Source of the DNA: Pedobacter cryoconitis
GTDB taxonomy: Bacteria > Bacteroidota > Bacteroidia > Sphingobacteriales > Sphingobacteriaceae
Length of the DNA: 64,000 nt
Direction of reading: 5' to 3'
NCBI RefSeq assembly: GCF_014200595.1
Contig: NZ_JACHCG010000001.1
Span: forward strand, 930,001-994,000
The translations under genes and the position numbers were made by a program. The notes under the pieces were generated by a model. That model was given only the letters and a program-made list of their open reading frames with translations, had not been told where the DNA came from and ran no database searches. Positions 1-8,662 of the stretch are shown piece after piece (the stretch's first letter is position 1; each line of letters begins with the position of its first letter).

Positions 1-744
1 GTAGACATTGAAACAGCAACAAGGCTTAAAATACCAGTAGGTAACACCCCTGGTGTTTTAAGCGGGGCAACTGCCGATACTGCTTTTCTGCTTATGATGG
101 CTGCGGCAAGGAATGCTTTTTATATGAACCGTAAGATTACTAATGGGGAATGGGGCTTTTTTGAACCGACAGCTAATTTAGGGAAGGAACTGAATGGTTG
201 TACTTTAGGCGTTTTTGGCTTAGGGAAAATAGGAACAGAAATGGCTAAACGCTGTGCAGGAGCTTTTGGCATGAAAATCATTTACCATAACCGGAGCAGA
301 AATGAAGAGGCTGAAAATCTGCTGGATGCAGAACTGGTTTCTTTTGAAGAGTTGTTAGCGCAAAGTGATGTACTGACTGTGCATACCGCATTAACTCCGG
401 AAACGGAGGGTAAGTTTGATCTTGCAGCCTTTAAACAAATGAAACCGGGTTCAATTTTTATCAATACTGCCAGAGGGTCAATTCATAACGAGGCAGATTT
501 AATTGGGGCATTGGAAAGTAAAACGATTTGGGGAGCTGGTTTGGATGTAACCAATCCTGAGCCGATGCATCCGGATAACCGTTTACTGTTTATGCCTAAT
601 GTAGCTGTATTGCCTCATATTGGTTCAGCAACAGAAGGTACAAGGAATGCGATGGCGAGGCTTGCTGCGGAGAATATTATTGCAGTATCCAAAGGGGAGA
701 AGCCTCCCTTTCTGGTTAATCCTGAGGTTTATAAGGAAAATTAA
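1..744 (+). CDS. D-isomer-specific 2-hydroxyacid dehydrogenase, 5' end missing
   Basis: The reading frame is open from base 1, so the N-terminus lies outside the window; 247 codons are visible. The NAD-binding motif GLGKIG (in LGVFGLGKIGTEMAKR) and the family catalytic triad can be read: Arg in NTARGS, Glu in GLDVTNPEP, His in LPHIGSAT. Such enzymes reduce 2-keto acids or glyoxylate/hydroxypyruvate with NAD(P)H in the cytoplasm. The sequence is closest in style to glyoxylate/hydroxypyruvate reductases (GhrB type), but the substrate cannot be fixed from this. Its stop codon overlaps the end of the convergent CbpM-like gene by 4 nt. Confidence 0.9.
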   Translation, partial: VDIETATRLKIPVGNTPGVLSGATADTAFLLMMAAARNAFYMNRKITNGEWGFFEPTANLGKELNGCTLGVFGLGKIGTEMAKRCAGAFGMKIIYHNRSRNEEAENLLDAELVSFEELLAQSDVLTVHTALTPETEGKFDLAAFKQMKPGSIFINTARGSIHNEADLIGALESKTIWGAGLDVTNPEPMHPDNRLLFMPNVAVLPHIGSATEGTRNAMARLAAENIIAVSKGEKPPFLVNPEVYKEN

Positions 745-1034
745 TGTCCTTCATGCAGATGGATATGAGTTTTTAAATGCTCAACCTCATGTTGCAGGTG
801 TTTCACCTTTTGTAACAGGTTCATGATCGCATCGATCCCTTCAATGTTGATCTCTAAATCATAATGGAAATGGACATAACGGTCCATTTCCATTAATTGT
901 TCAAAATGTAAGAATTTATTTCCGTCAATTATGGTCAGTACGATTAATCCGGACTCTTCCAGTTTTTGAATAAACGAAGGGTCAATGGCATAATTAACAC
1001 AGTAATCTCTTATAGTTATTAATTCGTTTTCCAT
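741..1034 (-). CDS. cbpM: CbpM-like modulator of the CbpA co-chaperone
   Basis: A 97-residue protein with the MerR-like helix-turn-helix fold typical of CbpM: it starts MENELITIRDYC and ends in a helical region rich in His and Glu (KVKHLQHEVEHLKTHIHLHE). In known systems CbpM binds the J domain of CbpA and inhibits its co-chaperone and DNA-binding activities. It lies 19 nt downstream of a CbpA-type gene on the same strand, so the two form an operon. The assignment relies on this gene order as much as on the sequence, because CbpM proteins diverge quickly. Confidence 0.8.
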   Translation of the reverse strand: MENELITIRDYCVNYAIDPSFIQKLEESGLIVLTIIDGNKFLHFEQLMEMDRYVHFHYDLEINIEGIDAIMNLLQKVKHLQHEVEHLKTHIHLHEGH

Positions 1035-1053
1035 AGGATATTGAATTATTCCA

Positions 1054-1965
1054 TTATTTCGACAGTTCCTGAAGTTCTTTAAATAGTTCTTTTTGTTTTT
1101 CTGTCAGGCTTGTTGGTATATTAACTGTATAAGTTATAAAAAGGTTTCCAAATTCTCCTTCTTTCTTGTAAACAGGAAATCCTTTGCCTTTCAGTCTTAT
1201 TTTTGTTCCGTTCTGAGTACCTTCTGGTACTTTTAGCTTTACTTTTCCACTTAAGGTGTCAATCGTAGCTTCTCCCCCCAGTAAAGCAGTATACAGGTCT
1301 ATTTCCTTCGTTAAGTAAAGATCGTCGCCCAATCTCTTAAAAATAGGGTCATCAGTGATCGTTATCGTAATAAAAAGATCTCCGGCAGGCCCGTTGTTTG
1401 CGCCCGCGCCACCCTGACCTTTCAGTTTAATGACCTGTCCATTGGCAATACCGGCAGGAATAGAAATCCTTAAGTTTTTGCCATTTACCGTAATGGTAGG
1501 TTTATGTGTTTCTGCCGCTTCTCTGAAAGAGATTTGCAGAGAAGCCTGTAAATCCTGTCCTCTGAATTTTGCCGCATTTCTTTGCTGTCTGCCGCCGCCA
1601 CCAAACATGGATTCAAAGAAATCTGAGAAATCGCCGCCGCCAAAGTCTGAGCCGCCACCAAATCCGCCGCCAAAACCACCTGAACCACCGCGTCTGCCAC
1701 CGCCACCAAAAGGGTTACCTTGCTGCTGGGCCTGATCTGCATGTTTCCAGTTTTCACCGTATTCATCATATTTCTTGCGCTTATCAGGATCACTCAATGC
1801 TTCATTCGCTTCATTGATCTGCTGAAATAACTTATTTGCTTCTTTGTCTTCGGGATTTAAATCTGGATGATATTTACGTGCAAGTTTCCTGTACGCTTTC
1901 TTTATCTCATCCTGCGTTGCTTTTTTATCCACGCCCAGGATTTTGTAATAATCAATGTATGCCAT
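1054..1965 (-). CDS. cbpA: DnaJ-class co-chaperone CbpA
   Basis: 303 residues: an N-terminal J domain (1-70) with the HPD tripeptide at 33-35 that stimulates DnaK ATPase, a Gly/Phe-rich linker (about 80-125) made almost only of G, F, S and D, then the two beta-sandwich substrate-binding domains and a C-terminal dimerisation part. There are no CxxCxGxG zinc-finger repeats, which separates CbpA-type (class B) proteins from DnaJ proper. It should act in the cytoplasm with DnaK on unfolded proteins. The GC-rich linker gives long open frames on the other strands that are not genes. A candidate promoter lies 20 nt upstream. Confidence 0.93.
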   Translation of the reverse strand: MAYIDYYKILGVDKKATQDEIKKAYRKLARKYHPDLNPEDKEANKLFQQINEANEALSDPDKRKKYDEYGENWKHADQAQQQGNPFGGGGRRGGSGGFGGGFGGGSDFGGGDFSDFFESMFGGGGRQQRNAAKFRGQDLQASLQISFREAAETHKPTITVNGKNLRISIPAGIANGQVIKLKGQGGAGANNGPAGDLFITITITDDPIFKRLGDDLYLTKEIDLYTALLGGEATIDTLSGKVKLKVPEGTQNGTKIRLKGKGFPVYKKEGEFGNLFITYTVNIPTSLTEKQKELFKELQELSK

Positions 1966-1984
1966 AGTAAAAATATCAGTATTG

Positions 1985-1992
1985 CAAATTTA
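1985..1992 (-). promoter_or_regulatory. Candidate -7 box of the cbpA-cbpM promoter
   Basis: Read on the minus strand this is TAAATTTG, an exact match to the Bacteroidota -7 consensus TAnnTTTG, about 20 nt before the cbpA start. A TTG triplet 16 nt further upstream can serve as the -33 element. The site is inferred from consensus alone. Confidence 0.5.
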
Positions 1993-2009
1993 CGCTTTAT
2001 ATAGATAAC

Positions 2010-2066
2010 AACGTTAAATTGATTTTGAATAAGATTTTAGTCCGATGCACAAAATGATAACGTTAT
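2010..2066. promoter_or_regulatory. Two AACGTT-centred sites, possible LacI-family operators
   Basis: The 330-nt gap between cbpA and the LacI-type gene holds no ORF. It contains AACGTT at 2010-2015 and a perfect palindrome ATAACGTTAT at 2057-2066, 49 bp apart centre to centre. LacI-family dimers bind palindromes with a central CG step, and the regulator gene begins 230 nt downstream, so autoregulation is plausible. The first site also overlaps the -33 area of the cbpA promoter. This is inference, as short AT-rich palindromes are common by chance. Confidence 0.35.
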
Positions 2067-2295
2067 TATTACAATTGAAGGGGAAATTGAAGGATTGAAC
2101 AAAGTGAACCGATTCAGGCTAGTTGAGGTGAGTAAAGGCCATTTTAGCATATTTAATCGCGATAAAAGCAGTGTATACAGCATAAGCATCAGGTTTCAAT
2201 TAGCTGTGATGAAATAAAATATCGGGGAGACAGTTGAGACTGTTTCATTAATAGTTTTTATTTTTCTAGCTTGGCTATCTAAACAAAAAAACAAA

Positions 2296-3309
2296 ATGAA
2301 ACCCCTCTCTATAAAGGATATCGCAAAGAAGGCTAATGTATCTATTACTACTGTCTCTTTCATATTGAATGGTAAGGCAGAGAAAATGCGTATTAGCCAG
2401 GACATGATTACAAAAGTCGAGGCAATTATTAAGGAAGTGGGCTTCCGGCCAAACCAGGTCGCGAGAAGTCTGCGCACAGGGAATACCAATACAATAGGAT
2501 TAATTGTAGAAGATATTTCTAATCCGTTTTTCGCTGCCATCGCAAGGTTGATTGAGGATAAAGCTTACAAACATGGTTATAAGATTATCTACTCGAGTAC
2601 TGAAAATAACCTGGACAAGGCGAAAGGCCTGATCCGGATGTTTAAGTCCAGGCAGGTAGATGGTTATATCATCGCACCGATGGTGGGTATGGAAGAAGAT
2701 ATTCGCGAACTGCTTTCTGACCGTACTCCGGTAGTGGTATTTGACCGTCATTTACCAGGACTGGAAGTGAGCAGTGTTTTGGTAGACAATATAAAAGGAA
2801 CTTATATGGCTACTGATTCCTTAATTGTTAAAGGAATGAAAAACATCGCTTTCGTGACTGTTGATGTTGATGTAGAGCAGATCAAAGACCGTTATAAAGG
2901 TTATGAACAGGCGCTGAAGGCAAATAAGATTAAAATCAATCCAAAACTTTGCAAGCTGATTTCATTCAGCAATACTGCGGATGAAACCACTGCTGAGCTG
3001 ACTCAGTTTTTTACGGATAACCCGGAAATTGATGCCGTACTTTTTGCGACAAATTATCTGGCTGTAAGAGGCTTGTTTAGTTTCAGAGAAATGAATAAAA
3101 AGTTGAATGGCTCATTTAAAGTCATTGCTTATGATGACCATGATATTTTTAAACTGCATTCTCCGACAATCAGTGCAGTCGATCAGCCGATAGAGGAAAT
3201 TGCTGAGAACGTAATTAACTTTGTTTTAAAAGAGCTGGCTTCGGTAGATTCTTTTGAGAAAAAGGAATTGAATAACGTGGTGTTATCGTCCAGACTGATT
3301 GAAAGATAA
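2296..3309 (+). CDS. LacI-family transcriptional regulator
   Basis: 337 residues. The N-terminal helix-turn-helix is clear (SIKDIAKKANVSITTVSFIL, residues 4-23), followed by the hinge helix region (QVARSLRTGNTNTIGLIVED) and a periplasmic-binding-protein-like sensor domain up to the C-terminus. Proteins of this class repress or activate sugar-utilisation or central carbon genes in response to a small ligand bound in the sensor domain. No sugar operon is next to it, so its regulon lies elsewhere or it controls itself. A palindromic terminator separates it from the convergent phosphosugar mutase gene. Confidence 0.92.
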   Translation: MKPLSIKDIAKKANVSITTVSFILNGKAEKMRISQDMITKVEAIIKEVGFRPNQVARSLRTGNTNTIGLIVEDISNPFFAAIARLIEDKAYKHGYKIIYSSTENNLDKAKGLIRMFKSRQVDGYIIAPMVGMEEDIRELLSDRTPVVVFDRHLPGLEVSSVLVDNIKGTYMATDSLIVKGMKNIAFVTVDVDVEQIKDRYKGYEQALKANKIKINPKLCKLISFSNTADETTAELTQFFTDNPEIDAVLFATNYLAVRGLFSFREMNKKLNGSFKVIAYDDHDIFKLHSPTISAVDQPIEEIAENVINFVLKELASVDSFEKKELNNVVLSSRLIER

Positions 3310-3328
3310 ATAAAAATGAAACCTAAAT

Positions 3329-3359
3329 AAAAAAACGGAAGATATCTTCCGCTTTTTTA
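3329..3359. terminator. Bidirectional terminator between lacI-type gene and phosphosugar mutase
   Basis: The 16-nt perfect palindrome CGGAAGATATCTTCCG (3336-3351) is preceded by a run of A and followed by a run of T, so it can end transcription from both convergent genes. Confidence 0.8.
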
Positions 3360-3376
3360 TTTAAAGTTGGCTTGGT

Positions 3377-5110
3377 TTACGCTTGTAAATCGTCCATTAA
3401 TGATTTTATTTTAACACCTAGTGCTGCATCAACTGTTTTAAACTGTGCTTTATCTGCTAATGGAGCATTTACACTGCAATAGAACTTGATTTTAGGCTCT
3501 GTACCTGAAGGACGGGCAGAAACAATGCTTCCGTCTTCAGTAATAAATTGCAGTACATCAGAGACAGGGAAATCAAGTTTCGTTTTCTCTTTCGTATCTA
3601 AATTAGTTTCCACACCCAGTTCGTAATCTTTTAAAGTTTTTACTTTAGAGCCTCCAAGTTCCAATGGCGGGTTATTTCTGAATTTCTCCATCATGGCTTT
3701 AATCTCTTCAGCACCGCTTTTCCCTTTTTTAGTCAGAGAAACCAATTCTTCTTTATACAAGCCGTATTCTACATACATATCCAGCATGGCATCATATAAA
3801 CTGCTGCCTTTATCTTTATAGAAAGCAGTCATCTCAGCGATGAAAGCACAGGAAATAATCGCGTCTTTATCTCTTACCAGCTCACCGATCAGGTAACCGT
3901 AACTTTCTTCTCCACCACCAATAAAGGTTTTCTTGCCTTGCAGGCTGGTGATCAGATGTCCGATATGTTTGAACCCGGTCAGGGTATTAAAATATTCAAC
4001 GTTTTTAGCTTTGGCAATTTCTTCAACAAGGTTAGTGGTTACGATAGTTTTAACAATATACTGGTTACCATCTAATTTACCTTTTTCCTGCCATGCAGTA
4101 AGCAGATAGTTGATTAATAAACTACCAGTCTGATTTCCGTTAAGCAATACAAATTCTCCGTCATTATTTTTAACAGCGATACCAACACGGTCTGCATCAG
4201 GGTCTGTTGCCAGAACCAGGTCCGCATCAATTTCTTTCGCTTTGTTTAAAGCTAAAGTCATTGCTTCTTTTTCTTCCGGATTAGGATAAACTACTGTAGG
4301 GAAGTTTCCGTCTGGTGTACTTTGTTCTTTAACCAAAGTCAAATTGGTGAAGCCAAATTGAGCTAATGCTTTAGGAACTAAAGTGATTCCTGTACCGTGA
4401 ATCGGAGAGTAAACTATTTTAAGGTCTTTTTGTCTGGCGATTGCTTCCGGAGAAACAGAAAGTGCAGTAATCTGATCAAGATATAAAGTGTCGATTTCCT
4501 CGCCGATCAGTTCGACAAGTTTCTCATTACGCTCAAATTTAACCTCATCAATGCTTTTGATATTGGCAACTTCGTCCATCACCATATTATCATCAGGAGA
4601 AGTAAATTGTCCTCCGTCCGCACCGTAAGCTTTGTATCCGTTATATTCTTTAGGGTTATGTGAAGCAGTAAGCATTACACCGCTGCGGCATCCTAAGTGT
4701 CTGATAGCGAATGAAAGTTCAGGAGTAGGGCGTAATTCTTTGAAGAAGTATACATGGATTCCATTAGCGGAAAATACATCAGCAGTAATCTTAGCGAAAA
4801 AGTCTGATTGATTTCTGCTGTCATGGGCAATAGCTACTTTAATTTGCTCTCCGGGATATTTTTTCAGCAGATAGTTACTCAGGCCTTGCGTGGCTGTACC
4901 AATCGTGTATTTATTTATCCTGTTAGAACCAGCTCCCATTATACCGCGGAGTCCGCCTGTACCAAATTCCAGACTTCTGTAAAAGGCATCTACTAATTCT
5001 GTAGACGCTTCACTGTCTATTAGTTTCTGGATTTCTTCTTTTGTTTGTTGGTCATAATTGCCATTAAGCCACTCGTTAATGGTGTTTTGTATTGCTGCTT
5101 CTAATTGCAT
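3377..5110 (-). CDS. Phospho-sugar mutase (phosphoglucomutase/phosphomannomutase family)
   Basis: I place the start at the ATG at 5110 (MQLEAAIQNT), giving 577 residues, the usual length of the Bacteroidota family. It is preceded by GGAG, whereas the longer frame begins only with TTG. The active-site phosphoserine loop TASHNPKEYNGYK has its Ser at about 150; the metal-binding loop (ATDPDADR) and the sugar-binding loop GGGEESYGY are intact. The enzyme interconverts hexose 1- and 6-phosphates, feeding glycogen, cell-wall and nucleotide-sugar synthesis in the cytoplasm. Whether it prefers glucose or mannose cannot be told from sequence alone. The gene is monocistronic and ends at a shared terminator. 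Confidence 0.93.
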   Translation of the reverse strand: MQLEAAIQNTINEWLNGNYDQQTKEEIQKLIDSEASTELVDAFYRSLEFGTGGLRGIMGAGSNRINKYTIGTATQGLSNYLLKKYPGEQIKVAIAHDSRNQSDFFAKITADVFSANGIHVYFFKELRPTPELSFAIRHLGCRSGVMLTASHNPKEYNGYKAYGADGGQFTSPDDNMVMDEVANIKSIDEVKFERNEKLVELIGEEIDTLYLDQITALSVSPEAIARQKDLKIVYSPIHGTGITLVPKALAQFGFTNLTLVKEQSTPDGNFPTVVYPNPEEKEAMTLALNKAKEIDADLVLATDPDADRVGIAVKNNDGEFVLLNGNQTGSLLINYLLTAWQEKGKLDGNQYIVKTIVTTNLVEEIAKAKNVEYFNTLTGFKHIGHLITSLQGKKTFIGGGEESYGYLIGELVRDKDAIISCAFIAEMTAFYKDKGSSLYDAMLDMYVEYGLYKEELVSLTKKGKSGAEEIKAMMEKFRNNPPLELGGSKVKTLKDYELGVETNLDTKEKTKLDFPVSDVLQFITEDGSIVSARPSGTEPKIKFYCSVNAPLADKAQFKTVDAALGVKIKSLMDDLQA

Positions 5111-5205
5111 GTTCTCCGTTAATATTTGATTATTCTGGTCTATAAACAAAAGAAAGGGTATGGATGTTTTTAAGATCTGTTTTTTAATTCCGGATCCTCC
5201 AAATT

Positions 5206-5213
5206 TAATTTTG
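5206..5213 (+). promoter_or_regulatory. Candidate -7 box TAATTTTG upstream of aspartate kinase
   Basis: An exact TAnnTTTG match 146 nt before the aspartate kinase start. If used, the transcript has a leader of about 140 nt. No known lysine riboswitch core was recognisable in that leader. Confidence 0.35.
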
Positions 5214-5358
5214 TTTATAGCATGATTATTAAGCGCGTTTTATTAATTTCACGCCCTAATGCAATTATATACCAAATTAATTGAATTAAAAATATCTGCT
5301 ACAAATAAATTAACTGTAGATGGAGTTTTTAGTTTAATTATTAACCCAATTTAGAAAC

Positions 5359-6672
5359 ATGAAGATATTAAAGTTTGGCGGAACTTCTGTCGGAAGCCCC
5401 GAGCGGATGACGAAATTGCTGGATATTATCAATCCGGCTGAAGAGCAAATTGTAGTTTTATCAGCAGTGTCTGGTACAACCAATGGTTTAGTAGAAATTT
5501 CAGGCAAACTTTTAAAGGAAGATAAACAGGGGGCGTTAATTTTAATTAACGCCCTAAATCAAAAATATAATGAATTTGTCATTGAGCTTCTTCCTGAGGG
5601 TGATTTCAGGGAACAGGGACAGGAAGTGGTGGATTACCATTTTCAGTTTTTAGCTGGCCTGGTCAACGACATTTTCACACCTGTAGAAGAGAAAGTAGTT
5701 TTAGCGCAGGGCGAATTATTATCCACTACACTTTATCATATTTATTTGAAATCTATTGGCGTGCCTTCGGTATTATTACCAGCGCTTGATTTCATGAAGA
5801 TTGATGAAGATAATGAGCCTGATATTCCTTTTGCGACGGCGAACCTTAAACCTTTACTGGAGAAACATAAGGGCAATAAATTATTTATTACGCAGGGTTT
5901 TATTTGCAGAAATAGCTTCGGTGAGGTAGATAATCTTCGCCGTGGTGGAAGTGATTATACGGCTTCTCTGATTGGTGCTGCTATTTTAGCGGAGGAAGTA
6001 CAGATCTGGACGGATATCGACGGAATGCATAACAATGATCCAAGGATTGTAAAGGGGACGAAACCAATTTCTCATCTTTCTTTTGATGAGGCTGCGGAGC
6101 TTGCTTATTTCGGGGCTAAAATCCTTCATCCTCAGTCGGTATTTCCGGCACAGAAATATAAAATTCCGGTAAGGTTATTAAATACAATGGAGCCTTCTGC
6201 TGCGGGAACATTGATTTCTGCGGAGAGTGAGAAGGGAAAAATCAAATCTATTGCTGCTAAGGATGGTTTGATTGCTATCAGGGTCCAGTCGAGCCGTATG
6301 CTTTTAGCCTATGGTTTCTTAAGAAGGGTATTCGAGATTTTTGAGCGTTATAAGACTCCGATTGATATGATTACAACTTCGGAGGTTGCTGTTTCTTTAA
6401 CAATAGATTTCACGGATAACCTGGATAAAATTGTAGAGGAGCTGCATGCTTTTGGCTCTGTAGATATAGACAGGGAGCAAACGATTGTTTGTGTAGTGGG
6501 TGATTTTGGTGCGAGCAAGCATGGTTTTGCGTCAAGAGTGCTTGATTCTATCAAACATATCCCTATCAGAATGATTTCTTATGGAGGAAGTAATTATAAT
6601 ATCTCTTTATTAGTGAATACGGGAGATAAAACAGAGGTACTGAGAAGTTTACATAACCGGATTTTTGAATAA
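5359..6672 (+). CDS. lysC: Aspartate kinase
   Basis: 437 residues beginning MKILKFGGTSVG, the KFGGTSV nucleotide-binding signature of aspartokinases. The substrate-binding stretch RGGSDYTASLIGAA and the TDIDGM segment are present, followed by two C-terminal ACT-type regulatory regions (from about 300). The enzyme phosphorylates L-aspartate, the first step to lysine, threonine and methionine. It is monofunctional, with no homoserine dehydrogenase domain. Diaminopimelate decarboxylase follows 186 nt downstream, which suggests the lysine/peptidoglycan branch. Feedback inhibition through the ACT domains is typical of the family but the effector is not visible here. Confidence 0.94.
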   Translation: MKILKFGGTSVGSPERMTKLLDIINPAEEQIVVLSAVSGTTNGLVEISGKLLKEDKQGALILINALNQKYNEFVIELLPEGDFREQGQEVVDYHFQFLAGLVNDIFTPVEEKVVLAQGELLSTTLYHIYLKSIGVPSVLLPALDFMKIDEDNEPDIPFATANLKPLLEKHKGNKLFITQGFICRNSFGEVDNLRRGGSDYTASLIGAAILAEEVQIWTDIDGMHNNDPRIVKGTKPISHLSFDEAAELAYFGAKILHPQSVFPAQKYKIPVRLLNTMEPSAAGTLISAESEKGKIKSIAAKDGLIAIRVQSSRMLLAYGFLRRVFEIFERYKTPIDMITTSEVAVSLTIDFTDNLDKIVEELHAFGSVDIDREQTIVCVVGDFGASKHGFASRVLDSIKHIPIRMISYGGSNYNISLLVNTGDKTEVLRSLHNRIFE

Positions 6673-6680
6673 AAACCGGA

Positions 6681-6857
6681 TTATCTCTTTTTGAGGTAAG
6701 TAAGGACGGCTATAATAATAAAAATGAGTACGATAAAGAGCCTGACTCTTCTGTCGTATTCTTTTTTGTTGATTTTCTGACGTTGAAGATCGAAATAGTT
6801 GCCGAGGTAAATCAACAGCATTCCAATTAGACAAAATACAATAAGATATTTAAACAT
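6681..6857 (-). CDS. Small two-helix membrane protein, unknown function
   Basis: 58 residues from the ATG at 6857. There are two hydrophobic segments (about 3-22 and 45-56) around a basic, charged loop (QRQKINKKEYDRRVR), as expected of a small inner-membrane protein. It fills the gap between lysC and lysA on the opposite strand. Its start codon is separated from the lysA start by a single base, and its stop is 8 nt from the lysC stop. A lysC-lysA readthrough transcript would therefore be antisense to its whole length. I do not recognise the family; the good membrane profile makes it more likely real than not. Confidence 0.6.
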   Translation of the reverse strand: MFKYLIVFCLIGMLLIYLGNYFDLQRQKINKKEYDRRVRLFIVLIFIIIAVLTYLKKR

Positions 6858-6858
6858 T

Positions 6859-8010
6859 ATGTTTTCTAACAAAGATATAGCACAATTTGCAGATTTAGAA
6901 ACGCCTTTTTATTATTATGACCTGAGTTTATTACAGCGCAGCTTAAGTGCTTGTGTTGAAGCTGCTAAGGTTTATGATTTTCATGTGCATTATGCGATGA
7001 AGGCGAATTTTAATGATACGCTGCTGAAAAAAATTAAAGAGGCTGGTTTGGGCGCTGATTGTGTAAGTGGCAATGAGGTGAAGAAGGCCGTTGAAATCGG
7101 TTTTGACAAGAAGCAGGTCGTATTTGCTGGTGTCGGTAAATCGGACAGAGAGATCAATGAGGCACTGGATCTGGATATTTTCTGCTTTAATGTAGAGTCT
7201 GTTCAGGAGTTAGAGGTGATCAATGCGCTTGCTGGAAAAAGAGGCAAGGTGGCCAAGGTTGCGATTCGTATCAATCCTAATGTGGACGCGCATACGCACC
7301 ATAATATTACAACCGGACTGGATGAGAACAAGTTCGGGGTAAATTCATGGGATCTTCCTGCTTGTGCGGAGGTTTTAAAGGCTTCTGCAAATTTAGAGTT
7401 CATAGGTATACATTTCCATATTGGTTCACAGATCACGAATTTAGATGTTTTTAAGAATCTTTGTGTAAGGATCAACGAATTTGCGAAATGGTTTGAGGAG
7501 CGTGGGTTCCTGGTCAAGGTGTTGAATGTTGGTGGTGGATTGGGTATTGATTATCAGAATCCTGAGCAGCAGATTCCTGATTTTGTGGCTTATTTTAAGA
7601 TTTTTAATGACTTTTTAGAGAAGAGACCAAATCAGGAAGTTCATTTTGAATTGGGCAGAGCGATTGTTGGTCAGTGTTCTTCGCTGGTTAGCAGAGTGCT
7701 TTATGTGAAGAATGGTAAGAGCAAGAATTTTATCATTCTGGATGCGGGAATGACGGAGTTAATGAGGCCGGCACTTTACCAGGCTTATCACCAGATCGAG
7801 AATTTGAGCAAACAGGATGGGGAAGCGAGTGTGAAGTATGATGTAGTAGGCCCGATTTGTGAAAGTACGGATTGCTTTGGGAAAGAGGTTTTGTTACAGG
7901 AGACGGAAAGAGGCGATTTAGTGGCGATCAGGAGTACGGGGGCTTATGGTGAAGTGATGAGTTCACATTATAATCTGAGGGAAAATGTAAGGGTGGCTTT
8001 TAGTGAGTAG
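6859..8010 (+). CDS. lysA: Diaminopimelate decarboxylase
   Basis: 383 residues of the fold-III PLP-dependent decarboxylase family. The PLP lysine sits in HYAMKAN (Lys48), the phosphate-binding glycine-rich loop is VLNVGGGLG, and the active-site CESxD motif reads GPICESTDCFG. It converts meso-diaminopimelate to L-lysine, the last step of the pathway begun by the aspartate kinase just upstream. It is shorter than E. coli LysA (420 residues) but in the normal range for Bacteroidota. Carboxynorspermidine decarboxylases are close relatives; the CESTD form and linkage to lysC favour LysA. Confidence 0.9.
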   Translation: MFSNKDIAQFADLETPFYYYDLSLLQRSLSACVEAAKVYDFHVHYAMKANFNDTLLKKIKEAGLGADCVSGNEVKKAVEIGFDKKQVVFAGVGKSDREINEALDLDIFCFNVESVQELEVINALAGKRGKVAKVAIRINPNVDAHTHHNITTGLDENKFGVNSWDLPACAEVLKASANLEFIGIHFHIGSQITNLDVFKNLCVRINEFAKWFEERGFLVKVLNVGGGLGIDYQNPEQQIPDFVAYFKIFNDFLEKRPNQEVHFELGRAIVGQCSSLVSRVLYVKNGKSKNFIILDAGMTELMRPALYQAYHQIENLSKQDGEASVKYDVVGPICESTDCFGKEVLLQETERGDLVAIRSTGAYGEVMSSHYNLRENVRVAFSE

Positions 8011-8026
8011 GTTTTCCATATAGTAT

Positions 8027-8105
8027 AAAAAAAGCAACAAGCCATATTTCTGCCGGCGTTCCTGAAGTAGGAACAAGGTCAGAAATATGGCTTGTTGTTT
8101 TTTTT
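8027..8105 (+). terminator. Long structured 3' hairpin with conserved core (copy 1)
   Basis: Begins 17 nt after lysA. Outer arms of about 25 bp (A7 then GCAACAAGCCATATTTCTG, closed by the matching arm and a T run) enclose a core: CCGGC, then the inner hairpin GTTCCTGAAGTAGGAAC, then AAGGT. The sides CCGGC and AAGGT face each other as an internal loop. One arm mismatch is a G-T pair, a wobble in RNA. It is the likely lysA terminator, but it is longer than ordinary terminators and belongs to a four-member family in this window (others at 10072, 21048 and 25881). Confidence 0.8.
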
Positions 8106-8203
8106 ATTCGTTAAGTTTTCAGGATTACCCTTTACATAACTAAAGAGACACCCTTTCATTTAAGTCAGTATAATAATTGTGAAGGAGGGATTTGTTGGTT
8201 AGG

Positions 8204-8340
8204 AGGGGAAAAAGTTTGGCTGGCTTGGAAAGGTTTTTGTTAGCGCTGAGGAGAAAAGGTTTGGTTGGCTTTGAGAAGAAAGATTTTTGTTAGCATTGAG
8301 CATAAAGGTTTTGATTTGCTTTGAAATGAAACGTTTGATG
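8204..8340. repeat. Degenerate 25-bp tandem repeat, about 5.5 units
   Basis: Units begin at 8204, 8229, 8254, 8279, 8304 and 8329 (last one partial), each 25 nt, with consensus close to AAAGGTTTTTG followed by TTGGCTTTGAGAAG. Units differ at several positions, so the array is old or loosely constrained. Period 25 is not a multiple of three and no ORF spans it. It lies in the 652-nt gene-free stretch between lysA and a lipoprotein gene. Confidence 0.75.
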
Positions 8341-8364
8341 TCGTGAACTGTTCTGGGTCTATAA

Positions 8365-8431
8365 GTGGTCTAGGTTGAGAAGGGGTTGGTAAGGCTATTG
8401 GCCTTACCAACCCCTTCTCAACCTAGACCAC
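8365..8431. repeat. Perfect 31-bp inverted repeat with 5-nt loop
   Basis: The left arm (8365-8395, starting GTGGTCTAGGTTGAG) is exactly complementary to the right arm (8401-8431), with the loop TATTG. No T tract follows on either side, so a plain rho-independent terminator is not the obvious role. It sits 25 nt after the tandem repeat and 231 nt before the next gene. The rest of the gap, 8432-8662, shows nothing recognisable. Confidence 0.9.
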
Positions 8432-8662
8432 AATAGGATGATGGACTTATCTCTATATTCAGGAGGCAGGTTTTAGTTTGTGCCGGATAAAAATGCTTTT
8501 CTATTACATCTATAATTGGATTATTCAGTAATCTTGGAGCGGGGATCTCAATAGCTGAGCGTCAATATAAAGTTGGTTGGTTTTCTGATTGGTTGAGTCC
8601 AATAAATACTTGAGTATTTGTTAAATTAAGTTTAGCACTATAAATAATATTAGATACAATAT

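Noticed and set aside
1430..1817. Several long open frames opposite or across the cbpA gene, rich in Pro or Arg
   Set aside because: They mirror the Gly/Phe-rich linker of CbpA, whose GC-rich codons lack stops in other frames; no independent start signal or protein pattern.
5111..5149. N-terminal extension of the phosphosugar mutase
   Set aside because: It needs a TTG start; the ATG at 5110 has GGAG before it and gives the usual family length.
5214..5358. Lysine riboswitch in the aspartate kinase leader
   Set aside because: No recognisable lysine-riboswitch core or terminator/antiterminator pair; the leader is also too short.
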